In this document: in pieces, positions 48,101 through 62,100 of the stretch | Position numbering within the stretch: the first letter of the stretch is position 1 | Layout of the letters: each line of letters opens with the position of its first letter | Assembly (NCBI GenBank): GCA_037576195.1 | Contig: CM075101.1 | Coordinates: forward strand, 41,664,001 to 41,728,000 | Source of the DNA: Phytoseiulus persimilis | Taxonomy: Eukaryota; Arthropoda; Arachnida; Mesostigmata; Phytoseiidae | Reading direction: 5' to 3' | Length of the DNA: 64,000 nucleotides | Position numbers and translations under genes: made by a program | Notes under the pieces: generated by a model | Databases searched by the model: none | Told to the model about the DNA's origin: nothing | Seen by the model: only the letters and a program-made list of their open reading frames with translations

Positions 48101-51100
48101 CGATTTCGACTGCGCTTCGAAATGACTTTCTTCGGTGCGTGGTCTTCCGAGACGGAGCCGTCTTTCGGCCGCCGATGGCAGCATCAGGTTTCTGCAGCCG
48201 GTGCTCGTGAGTCTGGCGGTGCCCGGTCTGTTCTTCAGAAACCGGCGACGAGGGTTCTGCACCGTCACTGGCATGACCGCCGCGCCGCTCTGACGACGGA
48301 CCAGAACATAAAGTGAACGCCTGGCCGTCTGAAGAATGGAGACGAAAAATTGTTTGCCGAAAAGAACTTTTCGTTGATGGCCGTGCTCATGATTCTCAAG
48401 AGCCATAATCATTGCCGTGGAGAACTGTCAATGTCTCCCGGGAGTGTTTGAGTACTGCCATGGACTCGGTCGGAACGACGGCTTCGGACAGGATTTTTCC
48501 CCGCCGCCACACCTTTGGACCCCTCGCGTGTTTTTTCTCTTTCTTCTGGCCGCTCAACCAATGCTCGAGAAATCATTCCGGTATTCTCCGCGTCATCGAT
48601 GACTGACAATGTTCGCTCCTCTCGATCTCGACACCACGGCTCTGCGAATGCCGAGCCCACAAGCGTGATGTTTGCGCGAGTTTCCGTCCACCATGCTGCG
48701 ATCTGCTGTTCTCGACCAGAGCTACTCTGGAAGAGACGCGGGGCGGTCGGACTGATCGGCTTTGTGATCGAACGTTCACGAATTCACTGAAGTGTCCGAG
48801 GTTCACGGCAATTCCCAGTGGCCGTGGCTGCTATGGATTCTCATAGATCCGACCGTCCCAGCAGAACTTCTCGTGCCTCTGTCGCGATCCGCACCCTGCA
48901 AGGGGAGAAACCAAGCTGCGATGATTGTTCGATTTCGCAGTCTTGGGAAGACGACGGTAAATCTCATGCAAGCAGGAGCCCGGAGCTTGTGGCTTTTCGA
49001 TTTCCGATTCGAGCTACTTTCTCGCGCCCATCGTCCATCTTTCTCCCTAATGACCGCGATTTTTTCTCAAGAATCGACCATTCCGCATCGAGAAATCTTC
49101 TATGGAGCTTCAGAGGACGTCGCTCGAGGTGAGACGTGGGGAAGGACCGGGTCAGGTGGTCCTTCCTACCTCGCACCTTTTGACATTTTGCGAATGAGGC
49201 TCGTGGCTGACGAACCCTGCGTTGCGAGAACGTGTGCGAGATGCCCAAGCGGAGGAATGCAAGCCTGGTCGGCGATCCGAGACCTCGTACACCCTCAGTC
49301 AGATATCTGAATACAGAAATGAAAGGACATCTGGCGAGCAGTCCCAATAACGTTGGGGGATTTCGTTCCTCGCCTGTCCAAATTAGTGAAAGATTGAGAA
49401 AAACAAGCTCCGAGCACGGTGGGACCGGGCATCGTCCTCTCGACCTCGCTTAATGAAGCTGACGTAGAACGTACGGTGCCCTCTTCGTTGCCCGATATCG
49501 CCTGATGTCTCAAGAGCGAAGAAACACTGCTTTTCCAGGAGTTCTTCCGCATGGTGAACGAAGCCTACCGAAGCGATGCGAAGGTCACGGCCTTTTTCCC
49601 GAAAGCGGCCGGTAACAACGCTTCTGTTTCAATTTTCTTTTGCTTCGGTCCGTCTTTTTTTTTCTCGCTCGATTGTTTGTTCTCTAGATTGCATCAGTAG
49701 AATACAGTTCCTGCTCAACGACCGCGTCTGTCCGGTAGCTCACAGGAGCTATACGAACTTCCGCCAAATCACTCACAGCTCGTGAAAACGGTAGAACACA
49801 CGAAGGACCGAAAACTTGCAAAGACGACCAGACGCACAGCTTTCTGTAACTGGGTTTGTTGGCTGACTCATTCGGTGCTCTACCTCACCGACACCGGAAC
49901 AATGGATTTGAACAATTCCGAGGGGTCCTTGAGGAAATTCGCTCCGGCATCGAAGGTTGCTGTCGACGGCTAAATAGAACCGAAGCCGCCATTGCGCTCT
50001 TTCGTTCTTAGCCAACTGAGATGATCTGGGTGGGGTGAGAAAGAACCTGGGTTCGGTCGCCTGACCAGTGCGGCCTGGTCTAGTGACCTGACGCCGGATA
50101 TTATTCATCAGTCCATCACGCCATCAAGGTGCGCAATGCAAACCACGCGCAAGCCCCTATCCAAGCGGTCAGGGCGGATTTGAACAACGGATCAGAACTC
50201 GAACATGGGATCGGACCGCCTGAAGCTCTCGATCGGGTATTTGAAGAGGTTTCGTCCAATTGGTCGTTCGAGCCCCACCGAACGATGTCGAATCGGCGGG
50301 CCGATGATTCGAAATCAGGAGGAACTGGAAGAGGACCGAGTGCGCTCTTGAGTTCAGCTCTGCAATCGAGAGCCCGTTGTGCTGAAACTGTGGGAGTGGT
50401 CATTGTTTCCGATGAAAGAAAAAAAAAACGTTCGCTCCCCAAGGTCCGCGCACAATAGACCTCACGACAGCTGGTCGATGTCATAACTAGTATTTCCTAT
50501 CCTTCCTGGAGAGCGTAATGAAGGAAGAGAAACAAAGGAATCTGCTTGTTTACACGGCACGGCTTGCAGAGGACATGTCCAGGCATGTGCCTGTTTCGAA
50601 CGCCTCCACTTTTTTCTCATCAAGATGTTGGCGGAGCGCTGATGTATTCACGCGTTAAGTCAGTCTTGGGGCGCGTTCGTTAGCGGCCTTTCCTTCCACC
50701 CTTCCTCCGCTCTTCTATAGCTGACTGGCTTCTACCGCCGCTGCATAAGACCGGCCTTAGAAACTGCTTGGTGAACCGTCGTCGAGCGAGAGCTCTCTAT
50801 CGAGCCTGGAATCGCTCTTCGCCTTCCGCGAAACGGCGATCTTCTAGCGGTTCAAACGGCAGAAGACACGAGTCCTCGCTCACACAGGGGTTGACACGCA
50901 GGAGCTCAGAGATGATATTTAATGTCGTCCCGAACCATTCCACCACAGATTCCAATTGGAAGCCGAGCCAGTCTCGCACAAAACTATGGCGGAATCAGGG
51001 AGAGCTCACTTTCCCTCAAAATTTCACGAGGGATTCTCTCAACCCGATTCACTTCTCTTGGAATTATCTTCTCGGGCTCAACCCAAATGTGCGATTCTAG

Positions 51101-54100
51101 TGTTGTTATGAGCCAATTGAAGCCCAAGCCTGGGCCAAGATCGTTGAACCCATCAGTCGAACTGTTTTGGAACATTGTTCCAAGCCCAGCGAACCAGGAT
51201 TCTCTCGCCGCGGCCACAGCAGTGAGATTCGATTCTCAATAAAAATCGGAACTGAGAAGAAGAGTCATCTTACGACAACAGTGCGGTCATCCAAGATACA
51301 CAAAAAAATACGTTCTTGCAGTATTAGGAACACAGTAAACCAATTTGCGGGAGCTCTTTTTTTTACAACATCTCCTACTTTTGTTCTCTGAACAGCAGCG
51401 AGCGCTCCGAGTACCCTGATACTGGACGTCGGCATTTTCGAAAGCGGGTCCGAAACCCCCGAGTCGTTATACTTTCGTGGTAGCATCTTCAGACAATCAT
51501 CGGCCTCTTTCATCGAGTTGCAGGGGGTGAAAAAGCCTGGTTGTCTGCAGGCCTAATCGTAAGGCCGGACTCGCTCCGCTGACTCCTCCCAACTCTCACG
51601 TTCGCGGTCACCGTCTCATAATCTCTGAATTATAGAGGAACATGGAAGGGATACAAGTCTATGAAGATAAGGCGAGAATTCTAGAGCGATCGCGGTATGA
51701 TTCCCGAGAGAACGAATGGGAAAGCTGAGAGCAAGTGCACGAGCCCGTCGGTTCTCTGAGTTTATCAACAGGGAGCGAGCTTCTTCAGGGAATCCTCCAA
51801 AACTCCTTCCGACGAACTATATAGACAGAATGAAAGATATACGAAAATTCATAGGAGAGGAAGGTTCACGAGAACGGTGGGCGACGATAGGAGAAGAAGA
51901 CTCTGCGCAGCGCTAGCCCAAATATTCCTGAGATAAGTTTCCTCATGAAAAATCCATCCGCTCCGTCCCCCAATCTTGTTTTCAGTTGTTATCTGCTCCC
52001 AACTGACAGGATAGAAGGAAAATACAAATAATTTCACTCACGGTCGGTGTGAAACCTCTTGCTTCAGCGGGCAGAGACTTCTGAAGGGAACATCCAGACC
52101 TCTCCCCGGCTGCTGGGTGTTTCACAGCAGTTCTGGTCGAGTGCCCAGCGAACAGTTTGGTGGAAACTCTCCTCGCTCTCATCGAGGGTTCTGCGTCAAA
52201 TGGAATATGCGATCGTTCGGTGTGACAGAAAACCATCCGACAGCTCGATCCTTCGATTCAACATGCTGAATCGTTCAGAGGACTTTGGGGAGATTCCAAT
52301 TTCTCAGCCTGCCGACAAGAATGGACGATCTTTCTGAATTTGAATTTATTTTAACGGCGAAAGTCACATTTCTCAGCCCGACACCTTTTCCCCTTCTTTC
52401 AATCTACTATCTCACGGGAAGGCTTACTGGCTAGCTGGATCGCGACGGAGTCGTCGACTTCCTGAAATAGAGGAAGCGTCAGAAATTCTGTACATTGACC
52501 TCTTTCGAAAAATATGGCGCATTGTTAGCAATGCTCTTGTGTTACCTAGATCGAGGAACACGCGGAGCTGCCACTGTAACGATGATCGCCGATCGTTTTT
52601 GAAACTACTAGGACTCTGGCTCGCTCGACGTTCAGCGTCGTCACCGCCGTCGTTGTTGGCGACGTTAAGTCGTCCATCGGTGCTTCAATCAACGTCGGTG
52701 ATGACGTCTACGTCGTATTGCTGACCCCCAGAAACGCAATGTTTTGTATCGCCCACATTTGACTCTGAATTTCTCTGACCCCATCGCCGCCGCCAAAGTA
52801 GAGTTGGGAACCTGAACGAACCGAGGAATGAATGGATGGATACCTGGACGGATGAATCACAGAGTGCACTGACCAACGATCCGGAGCGCCGCGGAGCCAA
52901 GAACGAAACACCGGCGTTCTGTCAGCCGAACTCCGTTGGTAACCCGAGGGTTCCGAACTCTTCGTAGTGAGTCCCTCAAGTCGCGATCAGCGAAAACTTT
53001 TGAGGCTCTACTCTAGTGCCTTGGTGACGCTAGATCCCGTATGAGCAAAGCTTCCCGACTGGACTCGATACAATGTATGGCAACCTCAAGCGATGGGCCC
53101 CAAGATCCCGCGTAATCGCTCCTGTTACACTCTCGGGTTCCCGCTCGTTTTGCAAGGTTTATCATTGAAGCTGTGGGTTTCCGGCGTTGCATTCAATAGT
53201 CGTTATCGAGGCTCTTCCTGAAATGCTCGACGAGAGCTCCGGATCCGATCGGAGAAGCTCCGAGACCCTTTTCCCGGCATCCTCGAACCAAGGCCTGCTC
53301 AGAGATTGCGCAAGATCTGATATCGGAGCCTCGAGAGCCCTCGAACGACCGCGATCCAGACAACCGCGATGAAACATGTTTAGAGCAGATGTCAGAACAA
53401 CCGCGACCTTCACACAAAAACTCGGGAGATTGGGCTACATCAGAGAGCACGCTCCAACGCTGTCCGCCCACCGTACATCTGGGATCGGATGAAACAGATA
53501 GGATTTAGTAGAGGGTAGAAACGATCGCTCTCTTCTCACGAATCCAGCCACTTGTTCGTTGCCGCCGTACATGATGTGCATGATGTTCTCAATCATGCTA
53601 CGAGCCGGAGCGAACATCGCAGTCAGTCAAAACGAGTACCCGTGCCGTTGTATAATTCCGAAGCAACTGGTTCAGGAATGTAGTTGTCGTGGTGGTAGCA
53701 GCAGCGAGTCGCTGTTATTTTTCGATGCGAAGAGACCCAGAGAATAGGGTTGTTGGACAGAAGTAATTGCTTGATTACGGGTTGGCATGACGGGCGAACA
53801 AATGTCGATCAAAAAATGCATTTTCGTCGTTCTCCTATTAACACTTCAGTCTGGGAAAAACCCGCCCCGTTTCCTCTCGGGAACGAGTTGGAGCTGACTC
53901 CGAGGGGTGTAGCGTTGCAGGAGAGATAAATCGTAAGCTTCCAACAGAAAAACTCGATCCGGAAAGAGCTTCACGAGCCCGTCTCTGCGACAAATCGTGG
54001 GATCGCCATGTCGGAAGTGCGAAGTTAGCCGATCCCCCTCTCTTGTGGTCGCTTGCGGATTCTAACACCAATTTGATGCGAGCCAATTGTCGAGGCAAGA

Positions 54101-57100
54101 CATCTATTGGGAAGATCGGCTGCGATCGCTCACGGCATTGCCGCCAGAAGACTCGCGGGGAGACACGCAACTCAATTGGACGGCGCTTCGAGGCGAGGAC
54201 GCTCCTCCTGAGCGGTGAGCACGACGAGAAGCAGAAAAATGAGAGCGAGTCCCGGGTCAGTGAATCCCGAAGCGCGTTGGTTATGTAATTATTCCAAACT
54301 CCACGAAGTACAGCTCGCCCCGAGCTGTCGCATCGCTTGTGTTCTTCCCGACTGTGCTTCCCAGCGCCGCCCCGCTCGCAACGCCACGATCGGATCAGCG
54401 GACTTTATTGGTTTTCTGCGTGAACAAGCGCCGGGATTCTCCCTTGAGGCGCCGTACACTTTTTCTGCGTACGCAAGACGATCCGAGCGTTAAAATCGCC
54501 CCTCGCTATTCCTTTCCTTCCAGCTGTCCGCCTATCCACCGACTCGTTCATCCAAGATGAAGCTCCGGCATTCGAGGGCGTCCTACTCGAAGCCCGCGCG
54601 AAGACCTCGATACGAAGCGCGATGATAAAGGAACAACAACTTCAGACTGTGTTTTTTGAGGCCGTGGGAGTGAAGCGCTGGTGCGTGCTTTCAACTATGA
54701 ACCGGACTTTTCCAAGCGGTCTTGCACACAAAATGCATTATTCCTTTCCCCTCCCGTTTTTTGTCCTCCCAATTAGACCGCCCGACCAGATTGCTGCTCA
54801 CCGGCCCACCTGCTTGCCCTTGCGTCGACTTCTGAAAGAGAGGGAGGCAACCTGGAAAAATTCTAACAAGATGTCATCCAGAACGATTCCCACAGTGGCC
54901 GGACGTGGTCTTGTCTGCGTTTCTAATTGCCTTATGAGGCAACCCGACCATCCATTGTTATGACGACGCAGCGCAGAAAAGGAATTCACTTGAAGCGTGG
55001 CGAAATCAACGCCAGTCGCATACAAAGCTCGTGAACGAGATGAGCTTGCAGAGCTTGCCCGTCCCTCCGCCCAGTGGTCGTTGGCAGTCGTTGCTGTGGC
55101 AACGAGCTCCAGTCTTGAAAATCAGGCGAAAACTTCCGAACACGACCTCGAAAACCCGATGAGCGTGCACGGTTGGTTCTCTCCAACTTCGAGGAAGAGG
55201 AAACGCGCAAGATCCAACGAGCTCCGCAAACTCCGTGGGAGAAGTTGGGGAAGCTTGCAAGGAAATGTCCCATGTCCTCCGGAGTCTCCTCTCAAAACTT
55301 GAACGCTCCCTGAAAGAAGAAACTCTTCCTCCCGAGGTGCACTAGCGGACTGACCAGAGCGGAAAAGTGCCCAACGATCACTGTCATTTCATTATCGAAT
55401 TCATCCTCAACTCTTAGCAACCCTTGCAGCACTTGAAGACTCTGCGTTGAGAATCAGTCGTACGAAGTTCTCGCAGAGGGAGAAACACGAGACAGCAGGC
55501 GGCAGAAGGCCTGTTTCCGAATCGAGTACAAGCTCTGAATTGTATGGAGGAAACTGGCTCATTGGGAACACCTTTGTTAAGGACATAGCGCTCGGTAGCA
55601 AGGGGGCAAGGTTAAAAGGAACCGAGCTGTTAAGCTCGATTAAGCTGGGTATGCAGCGAGGAGGATACACAAGGTGCTACTACAACGCTAAGCCTGCACC
55701 CAGGATGACAGCAAGGCGACGAAGACGTCACTTGCGATGAATGGTTGGCTGAGTCGGCAGGGGCTCCGAACGGTAAGCCTCGTCAGCCGGCGGTGGAATC
55801 CAAATGTTCCTCGTGTCCGCTGATTCCGGCGGAGAACCAAGAGCGGGCCGCTCTCCTGACGACGCACCTTGGCTTGGGTGGGCGGGCGATGAACTTTGCG
55901 TCGTCGACGGAGCCGGCAACAATAATTCAGAAAGCGTAGTCAGAGCTAGCCGAGCCGCGAGCAATTTGCCAACAATAAAGTGCGCTCGTGAATGGATCAA
56001 AGAAAGATGGAACGAGATGGCTCCGCGTGGCGGCGGGTGAGCTCGCAGCAGAGAAGGCGCCTTGCGCTCTGCGGTAAGTGGCCGCCCGCCCGCCTGACTG
56101 ACTGACTGCGTGCAGAACACAGAGATTCAGGCTGTTCTTCAGGTGTCTTCGCCTCGCTCGCTCGCTTTCGCTGTCTAGAAGAAGCTTCCATGGGCCCTGC
56201 TCAGGGAAACAGTTGTTCTGGAGCATAATTCTTGTTTACGCCGGCGGTATCAAATTCTCATCACTGGGAACCCCGGGTCGAGAACTTGATCGATGTCATC
56301 GCTCGGGGTGTGAAAGGCCCCACGTTCCTCCCGTCCGCGTAATTTTCGTCATACATCCGGGGCTCCTCGAAAACAGTTTCCTCTGCCAGTCGAGGACTCG
56401 TCGCATCCGTGGTGTTTGCAGAGAACTTCATGGATAGCTCCGATGCGACCGATATCGCGGAGGATTATCCTCGTGCCATCCGTCTTCTGGGTTGAAGTCT
56501 CTGAGCTGATCAGTCCGAGATCGTCGTCACGGATCGAGCGAAGAGAAAACCTATTCCTCCGATCCACCCATGTGAGCGGACAGAATGCCCGGATCAGGAT
56601 ATCTCGTGTCCTCCGCTCGGTCTATTTACTTGCTCGCTCGCTCGCTCGCTCGTTCGTTCGTCCGTCCGACCGACCGACCGTCCGACTGAACGCAGCAGTG
56701 AAGACCTTGCGACGCACCTCGATCTGTCACAAGAGGCCCATACGATCTGGCGTTCCGTGACGCACGGGGAATCATCGCAGGGAAGGATCGTAGCCCGGAA
56801 TCATATCTGGGCGTCGCTCGACGGAGTCACAACCTGAACTGGAACGCTCCCGCACAACTTTCTGCTCTGATGTTACTAAATCTCAGCAGGCTGGCAAAAC
56901 AATGACCCGATCCCTGCAACGTCGCCCGAGAGAGTCATACTGCTCTCATTTATGCTTCTAATTACATGTTCGCGTTGATCGCATGGAAAACCTGTCATCA
57001 CGTTGATTACCGTAGTCGTCGGTACGGTTGCCTCGACCGCGGCTCGGACGAACGCCAGCGAATCGCACAGAAACATTCTCCGATCTGCAAGGCCAGAAGC

Positions 57101-58690
57101 TGTATCCGTTGGCTCTTTGCGACACGGTACCTTCTATCGACCTTTGACTCGAATGTTGCTAAACAAAGCGCCGTATACACATCGGTTGTCCAAATAAATC
57201 GTGTGATGCCTCTGATACGGCGTGGCCGCTTGACGCGGAGTCTCGGTCTGAAGATATTGTGACTCCGAAAAGGGAGAAAGTTTCGAAATCACTTTCCGAG
57301 ACGCTCGTCGAGCGTTCTGGGTCAGCGTGACCGCCGGAGCGGTGGGTCCGTTCCGAGTCGGCCTGTCCATCAGCTCGTTCGGTCGTCGTCAACAGCTAGT
57401 GCCCGCATCTCGAGCCGACTCCCACCCACTCGGGGTTTCGTCCACTTTTCGATGACAGTCACGAATCAAAAACGTCTGGGGAAGGTCACCGAGACGAAGA
57501 CCAGACCGCTCCCTGCATCTTTTTCGGTTGTGCTCTTGATAGCTGGTCGCCGGGGTCGCTTCGCGGTCAGGTAATAACGGATCCAAACAGAATTCGCTAT
57601 GGCGGTCGGAACGGGTCTTTGTCCGCGGTGTCAGCTAATGGCGGTGCTTCGCTGAACGATCCACCTGCGAAGCGCTCGATCGACACACATCGTTGCTCGG
57701 AGAAGACAACACATTAAAAAACATAGATTGTAAATTTTATTTGGAGGTAACAGGGTTGATCGCCATCTATCCTGCTGGTAGTCGTCAAACACACCGGAGG
57801 AACACTCAAGCAGCTCGGACATCTCTTGGATATCAGTTTTTCTTTCCATTACACCTGTCTGAGTTTCTCTTGCGCTCAAGGGGTGTCCACTCGCTACCAC
57901 GTCTGTTCAGTCACCGTCGCCGCTAGCTCCACCATGCGAAAATGTCTGTTGCAAATGCTCTTTAAGTCGGTGTATGTCAGTTTCGGTGAATGGAGCTGCC
58001 GCGTTAGGAATCACCAGCTGCCTCCGTCATTCGTTCCAATGTAAATGTGCTTCCGTATGTTTGCCGCGGTGTGTAGCGTGAATGATTCAATACGAGACGG
58101 ATGATGGATCGGGATGATTCAATATTATGACAGCCAGCTGTACCTAATGAAGAGAACCATCGTTGAAATTCGAAGTGACGCTCGCTTTCTCGGGGGTCTC
58201 CGGCTTCTTGTCGTAACAGTTCACTCGTTCGCCCGAGCCGAGTTTACCTGCAAACATGAGAGTTCAGTCCGACGGTGAGCTGATCTGTCCAAGGAGCTTC
58301 ATACGCGATGTTATCGTGACGAATGTTGTGTCTAAGGGCTTTGAGAAACGTGAGCCGGGAACTCATCGGGTTCCTGGGTCTGAGAGGTTGCGTAGCGTCA
58401 GCAGAAGCGATTCAGACCCTAACCAAATCCATTAGCCAGATTATATTCGATGTAAGGGAAGCGTACAAAGAATCGACCGCGCTCGAATCTTTCCCGAGAC
58501 CAATGCTTCCACAAAGAGAGACGAGAGAGAGAGAGAGCGCGGACCCTGTCCTTCAAAGAACACGGACCCGACTTTATGGCCCTCGGCATCCGATAGGGAA
58601 CCGTTATGCGCGAATTAATTGCCGAGCGTTGTCATTCGGGTTTTGATTGAAAAAAAAAACGAACGATCGTCCGCCCTTGACCGCAGGGCT
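45133..58690. other. No recognised gene, 45.1-58.7 kb
   Basis: Short unrecognised ORFs are scattered on both strands. Simple sequence includes a compound tetranucleotide at 56631-56686 and GACT repeats near 56094-56106. A minus-strand ATG frame at 50116-50403 ends in a hydrophobic tail but is unsupported. The region may be intergenic or long introns of the candidate gene at 58.7-62.6 kb. Confidence 0.4.
56631..56686. repeat. Compound tetranucleotide microsatellite
   Basis: A CTCG block is followed by TTCG, TCCG and ACCG blocks without interruption, each differing from the last by one base. Confidence 0.9.
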
Positions 58691-58693
58691 TCA

Positions 58694-59111
58694 ACGCTCG
58701 AAGAAATCCCAGATGTGCGTCTTCACGTTCCAGAACAGGACATCGAGGGGCCCACGGTGAAGAACGAGCGACCACCACACCCCTCCATCTCCTCTTTCTG
58801 GCAACAGCGACTCAAGGGAGCCTTTGCGGTAGATGATCTCACCTTCTTCGCATGACGCAGAATCCTTCTCGTCCTCCTCGTCTTCTTCTTCGTCGCTCGG
58901 GATCGGTGTCGGAGGACGTCCCGCGACGGGGCGCAGTTTCGAGGCGTCCAGCTGGGGATTCATCTGAATGGGGATCTCCACACAGCGGTCGTCGTCGATG
59001 ACGACTGACCGGCGTCGAGGGGACGTTAGGTACGCGTCGACCTCCTTTTTGTCGAGGTCTGCAACGGTTGTGGATTCTGCGTCAGGTGTGTTGAAACCAC
59101 GACGGAAACTA
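58694..59111 (-). CDS. Candidate internal or terminal exon, acidic linker protein
   Basis: On the minus strand the frame opens after a CAG|TAG double acceptor at 59109-59114. It runs for about 139 codons to a TGA at 58691-58693, or to an unidentified donor before that. The first 100 or so residues look like real low-complexity protein: a DLDKKEVDAYL segment, RRRSVVIDDD, a proline stretch RPPTPIPSD, and an acidic block followed by EEGEIIYRKGSLESLLPER. The last 35 residues look less protein-like, so the true end may be a donor near 58770. The acceptor phase fits the donor at 62407. I do not recognise the family. Confidence 0.3.
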
Positions 59112-62100
59112 CTGACTATCAGGACGAATTGTAGTCGACCTTGTCGGCCGAGCGGCTCCTTTTCACAGTGAGTGAGCGACTCGTCGACCGGTTATCAGTA
59201 GGCGTCAGTTGGCTGCATCGAGCGACGACTTCCTATTGATCGTCGCCGTCGTCTTTGCAGCGACCGTCATTGCAGCTATGAACAGACCGACGTATTGACA
59301 TCGAAAACGTGACCAAAATGTTAAGCGGAGGCCCCAATACGCAGGAGCTCCTTAATTCGACTTCTGATATACATGGCTAGCCAGACGGGCATGCTCTGCG
59401 GGCCGAGCAAGCCAGCAAATGGAAGATACTCCTCGGCGAGTTGGCTAAAACACAGCTGTCCGAGAGTCGGAGCAGACTGAGAGCTCGATACATGGACATC
59501 CAACATCACGGAAACCACAATCGGGCAATGCAGAGCTGGAACATATGTCGGACGGCACGGTCAGACTGCGGAAGCTCTGCCGTATCGGGTCCAAGAACAG
59601 AGATGTCGAATAGCTTTCCAGCAAAGTGCGCGCTGAATACGACGGAGCGAAAGTTGTCACCCTATTGGAACACGCCCCCTAGGAAACGCTGAACTACGCT
59701 GAATATTGAAACTGTCCATCGCGGGTTCAAACCCTCTGGGTTCGGCACTCACCTTTGCCTAAAGTGTCGTTTGCGCCCGCCAGAGCAGACCTGCTTTTAC
59801 TTGCCATGCTTGCCGCCGATTCTGCTGTCGTTGTCGTCGCGGATGAACACTCTCCGAAGAAAAGCTTCGTTGGCTCCGAGTTGAAGCGATGATTTCCTTG
59901 AGCAGCGCAACCTTTCTGAAATAGAGCGGCGAAGTACGGTGACTCGTCCGTAGATTGGCTCGGTTCGGTTGGTTTTATCCTCCGCGGTTCCAGGCGCTGG
60001 CCGCCGGATCCGAAAATCGCTTCCCGAGTCCGCCAAGATCGCGGAGTGACGGGAAAAGCGTCGGTCGCGGGTCCGAGATTCCCGCTTCTAACTCTCGCAA
60101 GGAACCCCTCAACTCCGCTGCACCGGGGACGCCAGAAATGCGAGAAAGTACGCTGAGACCGCGCGAGGAAGATCCGAGGCTCCGCGCGGAATCCTTCGGA
60201 GGAACAACTAGCCGAGCTCCCAGCGCGCACAGACCATGGAACCGAACTGTTTGGAGCGAGTGGCGGCGATGCCACTTCTGGTGCTGTGATGGCGTCTCCT
60301 AAGCAGTGGCGGCGACCGCGGTAACAGCGGCGCGTACTTGTCTCAGCGTAGCCGCTATCTGATTCCGCGCATCGTGAAGGTGAACCGCTTGAGTAAAGCC
60401 CGTCTGTTCGTCCGCGAGCAAAGCTTCCATCCTTTCAGCCCCTCGATTGGATCAGGGTACCGTCATCGATGTGGAAAATCTCGCCGACAAATCCGATTTT
60501 CAGAGTCAGGCACGTATGATGTGGGGACCGTCGAGCGGGCGAAGAACAACGAGATTCCTCGCGGACGTTCAGCTTCTAAATCGAGACTGTTCCATGACTT
60601 GTTTTGCTGTCACTTCCACCGCCACATGTATCCCTACTATACACGCACCCAGTTGCTCCCATTGTTGCATGAAAACTGATTATGCAGAGGAAAGTTTCTC
60701 GAATCCGGTCGTTGGACACAGAATACAGCTACCCGCTCTCCAGAGCGCTCCCTGCTCTTGGAACATAAAACCGATGCTTGAAAAAGCTCCTCCAGAGCTT
60801 CTGGGGCACCTTTTGGCTTCTTCTCTAAACCACCAAAGCCGCGAACCTGATACGAGCTGTCGTCAACCGCGCATGTAGCCATCGAAGCAGGTTTGCTCAC
60901 GAGGACAGTGAGAAGGTATGCGGAGCATTTCTGGAAAGTCTCGAAATAAACTCCCTATCCGATGAAACGCTGAGCCGCAGCGAACCATTTGACAATCGTC
61001 CCCGCAGTTCAAGACAAAAGAGGAAGAAGTCGGACGACCTGAGACGGCACTTCTTCTCGCCTGGCCAAAAGAAAAGATCGGACTCCATCGTCATAAGATG
61101 AATGCCCCATGAACTGGACGAAAGCGGTTAGCGGCTCAGTTTGATGGATGTACAAAGTGTCCAGCGTTGGGTTTTTGATGTCGACCACCAAATGGACAGC
61201 CGAGTGGCTTCCGTATCATTGGCGAACGTGCGAACCTTCTGGCCCGCTCCAAACGAACTTCGAGTGCTTGGCGGCCGTCACAACCGCTGATGGTAACGTA
61301 TTGCTTTCATCGGCAGCTGCTTGACAAGCGCCACTTTTGGAAATTTACCCCGGGAAAAAGAGCGAAGGAACTGTGCCTCGGGAGTGATTGAATTCCGACG
61401 AGTTGCTTCTTGAGAAACTCTGACGGTTGGACTCGTCTCGGGGCCTCAGACCTGACGTTAGCACAATTTGAAGGTTTGGAAGCCCGAGGGAGGGGAGCGA
61501 GGAACAGGGGAACGCGTTCGATTTCGCGCTCCCACTCCTCCCCTCTCTCGTCGTTCTCTGCAGAGTGGTAGGTCCACCAGCACCGCGGCGCCGTGATGAA
61601 ATCCGAATTTGTTCTCTGCTTTTCCACAGCGTCTTAACGAGCCACCGCGCTTGATATTTTATGCTAATCCGAGCATTCGCAGAGCTCTGCTGTAATTAAC
61701 GGAACCAAACCAGGGAGGGATTCCAAATGAGCACCTCGGAACCGAAACCAACTACTCGGGCTCCTGGGTCTCGACGACACAGTCGGATAAGGAACGGAGC
61801 TCAACACGGGCCCGCGCATGATCAACAATCAACATACGGGAGAAGTCCGCTCATCCAGACTTTCTCACTCGCGGACAGAATAATCGCTCCGTTGGCCAAA
61901 GCCAACGCCAAGGGATGAGCCCATTGTCCGCGTTCGACACCGCTGCATGAACAGCGAGTTTCAAATCCTGTTCCCTTGTTCCACCAATAGCGTGAACACC
62001 GTCAGCAGCAACGACGGTATCTTCGCACCAGCACCTTTCGCTGACCTCCGTGAAGGTCGAGCTTTGCCGCCTCCTGGTGTGACCGACCAGCCGAAGGTAT

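Noticed and set aside
50116..50403. Minus-strand ATG frame of 95 codons with a hydrophobic C-terminal tail
   Set aside because: It could suggest a tail-anchored protein, but there is no known motif, no poly(A) signal and no splice support.
59725..59745. GGTTCAAACCC, a tRNA B-box-like sequence
   Set aside because: No A box or acceptor stem can be formed at the proper distance.
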